Below, one piece after another: positions 5,258 through 6,271 of a stretch of 6,271 bases of DNA. Position 1 is the first letter of the stretch, and the number at the start of each line of letters is the position of its first letter. Where the stretch lies: contig JBJEPE010000094.1 of the NCBI GenBank assembly GCA_051881075.1, positions 1-6,271 on the forward strand, written 5' to 3'. This stretch comes from RUG14223 sp051881075 (GTDB lineage Bacteria; Bacillota; Clostridia; Oscillospirales; Acutalibacteraceae). The translations under genes were made by a program, and so were the position numbers. Below the pieces are notes generated by a model that saw only the letters and a list, made by a program, of their open reading frames with translations, had not been told where the DNA came from and searched no databases.

Positions 5258-5779
5258 ATGAAGGATAATTCAATAAAAGAAAGATCAGTAAACGTGAACG
5301 ATCCGCATATTATACATTGCAGAGGTGAGGGCAGAAACCCTAACGATGTATATGGAAAAAGAGAACCGAGAAAGCACAGAAAAAGACATAGACATCACTT
5401 TTTGTCTAAGATTTTTCTTATTGTACTTATCATCGCACTTTTAGGCGGAGCAGGATTTGGTGTGGCACAGTTTATGGATGGCAGTAATTCACCGAGTGAT
5501 TCATCGTCAGACGGTATGACGGCAAATGGAGAGTCCTCAAATATAAGCTCAGATGCTAATGTTATTACTACAGCCGAAAATAACGTCATTGTCCGCGGTG
5601 ATGAGATTTACTATGATAACGAGAAAATAGACAGCATAGATACTCTTAAGGACAGAATTTTCTCTGATTATAATGACGGTGAAACCTTTATAATCAGTGA
5701 CGATAGAGCTATTAAGGAAACCTATGACAGCGTTGTTAATATGTTTAAAGAAATCAACATCCCGTATATTGAGCAATAA
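5258..5779 (+). CDS. Single-pass membrane protein with ExbD-like C-terminal domain
   Basis: The product is 173 residues. A hydrophilic N-terminus (1-38) leads to a very basic stretch RKHRKRHRHH (38-47), then a single membrane helix (about 49-71). The basic stretch implies an inside N-terminus. A Ser/Asp/Asn-rich linker (73-105) follows. Residues 106-173 read like the outer domain of ExbD/TolR: a strand (NNVIVRGDEIYYDNEKI), a helix (DTLKDRIFSDY), a strand with charged turn (ETFIISDDRAIK), a helix (YDSVVNMFKEINI) and a short last strand (PYIEQ). Unlike ExbD, the helix has no acidic residue, so it cannot be the ion-carrying subunit. It lies 52 bases after gene 2 with AAGGAAGG (5243-5250) seven bases before its ATG, and ends 47 bases before a terminator, so it closes the operon. 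The domain match is my reading of the pattern, not a search result. Confidence 0.65.
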   Translation: MKDNSIKERSVNVNDPHIIHCRGEGRNPNDVYGKREPRKHRKRHRHHFLSKIFLIVLIIALLGGAGFGVAQFMDGSNSPSDSSSDGMTANGESSNISSDANVITTAENNVIVRGDEIYYDNEKIDSIDTLKDRIFSDYNDGETFIISDDRAIKETYDSVVNMFKEINIPYIEQ

Positions 5780-5826
5780 TAATACATAGGCAGTTGAATG
5801 CTCTGCCGATAAATATGTTTAACCTA

Positions 5827-5866
5827 TCGCCCACATTTATGTTATGTAAAATGTGGGTGATTTTTT
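5827..5866 (+). terminator. Intrinsic terminator of the plus-strand operon
   Basis: Bases 5827-5838 pair with 5849-5860 (12 pairs including one G-T; core CCCACATTT / AAATGTGGG) around a 10-base loop. Six T residues follow (5861-5866). It lies 47 bases after the stop of gene 3. Confidence 0.9.
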
Positions 5867-5910
5867 GATATAATCATATATTCCCCTGTGTAAGGAAAGG
5901 GTCTAAGATT

Positions 5911-5943
5911 AAAAAATAAAAGCCTCCCTTGTATTAAGGGAGG
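5911..5943 (-). terminator. Candidate minus-strand intrinsic terminator
   Basis: CCTCCCTT (5923-5930) and AAGGGAGG (5936-5943) form an eight-pair stem with a five-base loop. On the minus strand the stem is followed by C and then TTTTATTTTTT. It would stop transcripts coming from beyond the right edge. No minus-strand gene is visible between it and the window end, so it may instead be another stem-loop repeat. Confidence 0.4.
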
Positions 5944-5976
5944 TTGGGTGGCAAGGAATTTGATAATACAAGGTAC

Positions 5977-6033
5977 GTATCACGCATCTTAGTTTTAGTT
6001 AATTAATATAAAATATATCACTTTGATGCGTGA
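5977..6033. repeat. Inverted repeat of the GATGCGTGA motif
   Basis: TCACGCATC at 5980-5988 is the exact reverse complement of GATGCGTGA at 6025-6033, with 36 AT-rich bases between. GTATCACGCATC (5977-5988) is also the complement of the GATGCGTGATAC form seen in the tandem array. The inverted motif may mark the left edge of the right repeat copy. Confidence 0.55.
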
Positions 6034-6051
6034 AATAACTTACGATATAAT
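6023..6051 (+). promoter_or_regulatory. Promoter-like sequence inside the right repeat copy
   Basis: TTGATG (6023-6028), 17 bases, TATAAT (6046-6051). The -10 is kept at the same position as in the left copy (921-926). The predicted transcript would contain the two hairpins at 6103-6129 and 6142-6169. No transcript evidence is available. Confidence 0.35.
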
Positions 6052-6241
6052 TGTACAGTGTACGATTAATGCGAAGCATAAAAGCGTTAAGGAAAGGGTG
6101 CAGGGAAAACCCATCGCAAGGGTTTTCCCGCCGCTTCTTTGTATACTTTCTTTGCGCAAAGAAAGTATATGCCTAGTACAGAGCGGCATGAGCGTCTGTT
6201 AGGTTGAATTTATAAACAACTAACTGCTATGCGAAGCTATA
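6025..6241 (+). repeat. Long repeat element, right copy
   Basis: It aligns without gaps to 900-1116 at a constant offset of 5125. Bases 6074-6203 are identical to 949-1078 (130 bases); the preceding 49 bases are more diverged. It carries the same hairpin pair (6103-6112 with 6120-6129; palindrome 6142-6169) and the start of an array unit at 6184, but no tandem array follows before the window ends. Confidence 0.95.
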
Positions 6242-6271
6242 AACATTTTCATATAATTTATGGTCTTTCAT

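Noticed and set aside
5867..5874. GATATAAT as a promoter just after the terminator
   Set aside because: The bases at the matching -35 position (GTAAAA near 5846) are a poor match and lie inside the terminator hairpin, and no gene follows.
900..6241. Composite transposon or IS pair around the genes
   Set aside because: The flanking repeats carry no transposase and no clear terminal inverted repeats, and the same family is present many times outside the block, so bracketing may be chance.

Overview
The window looks like chromosomal DNA of a low-to-mid GC, spore-forming, Gram-positive anaerobe of the Clostridia, most likely a Ruminococcus / Eubacterium siraeum-type member of the Oscillospiraceae. 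The reasons are a SpoVAD sporulation protein, strong AGG-type ribosome binding sites, a fermentative D-lactate dehydrogenase, and dense intergenic repeats of a kind I associate with that group. The genus is inference, not proof.

Layout. Positions 1-1725 hold no credible gene. They are a mosaic of one interspersed repeat family: a GATGCGTG leader, hairpins with a CTA loop, a two-hairpin element, a four-unit ~54-bp tandem repeat at 557-766, and a five-copy ~136-bp tandem array at 1059-1724. Positions 1726-3757 carry two minus-strand genes read right to left, spoVAD then an ldhA-like D-lactate dehydrogenase, 13 bases apart and probably co-transcribed. Positions 3758-4024 are a divergent promoter region. 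Positions 4025-5779 carry three plus-strand genes that look like one operon ending in a clear intrinsic terminator at 5827-5866. Positions 5867-6271 return to the repeat family, with 130 bases identical to 949-1078.

The plus-strand operon is the most interesting part. Gene 1 is a short three-helix MotA/TolQ/ExbB-type channel protein. Gene 2 has the ExbD/TolR transmembrane signature with an aspartate at residue 15, a coiled coil and a divergent outer domain. Gene 3 has a membrane anchor without an acidic residue and ends in a domain that resembles the extracytoplasmic domain of ExbD. This suggests a proton- or sodium-driven motor in a bacterium that should have no outer membrane, with the usual ExbD parts spread over two proteins. 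No TonB, TolA or OmpA-like partner is visible, so its task is unknown.

The repeats are the second point of interest. Separate copies differ by paired changes that keep hairpin stems intact, which suggests that the folded form (RNA or single-stranded DNA) matters. Long direct repeats 5125 bases apart also bracket all five genes.
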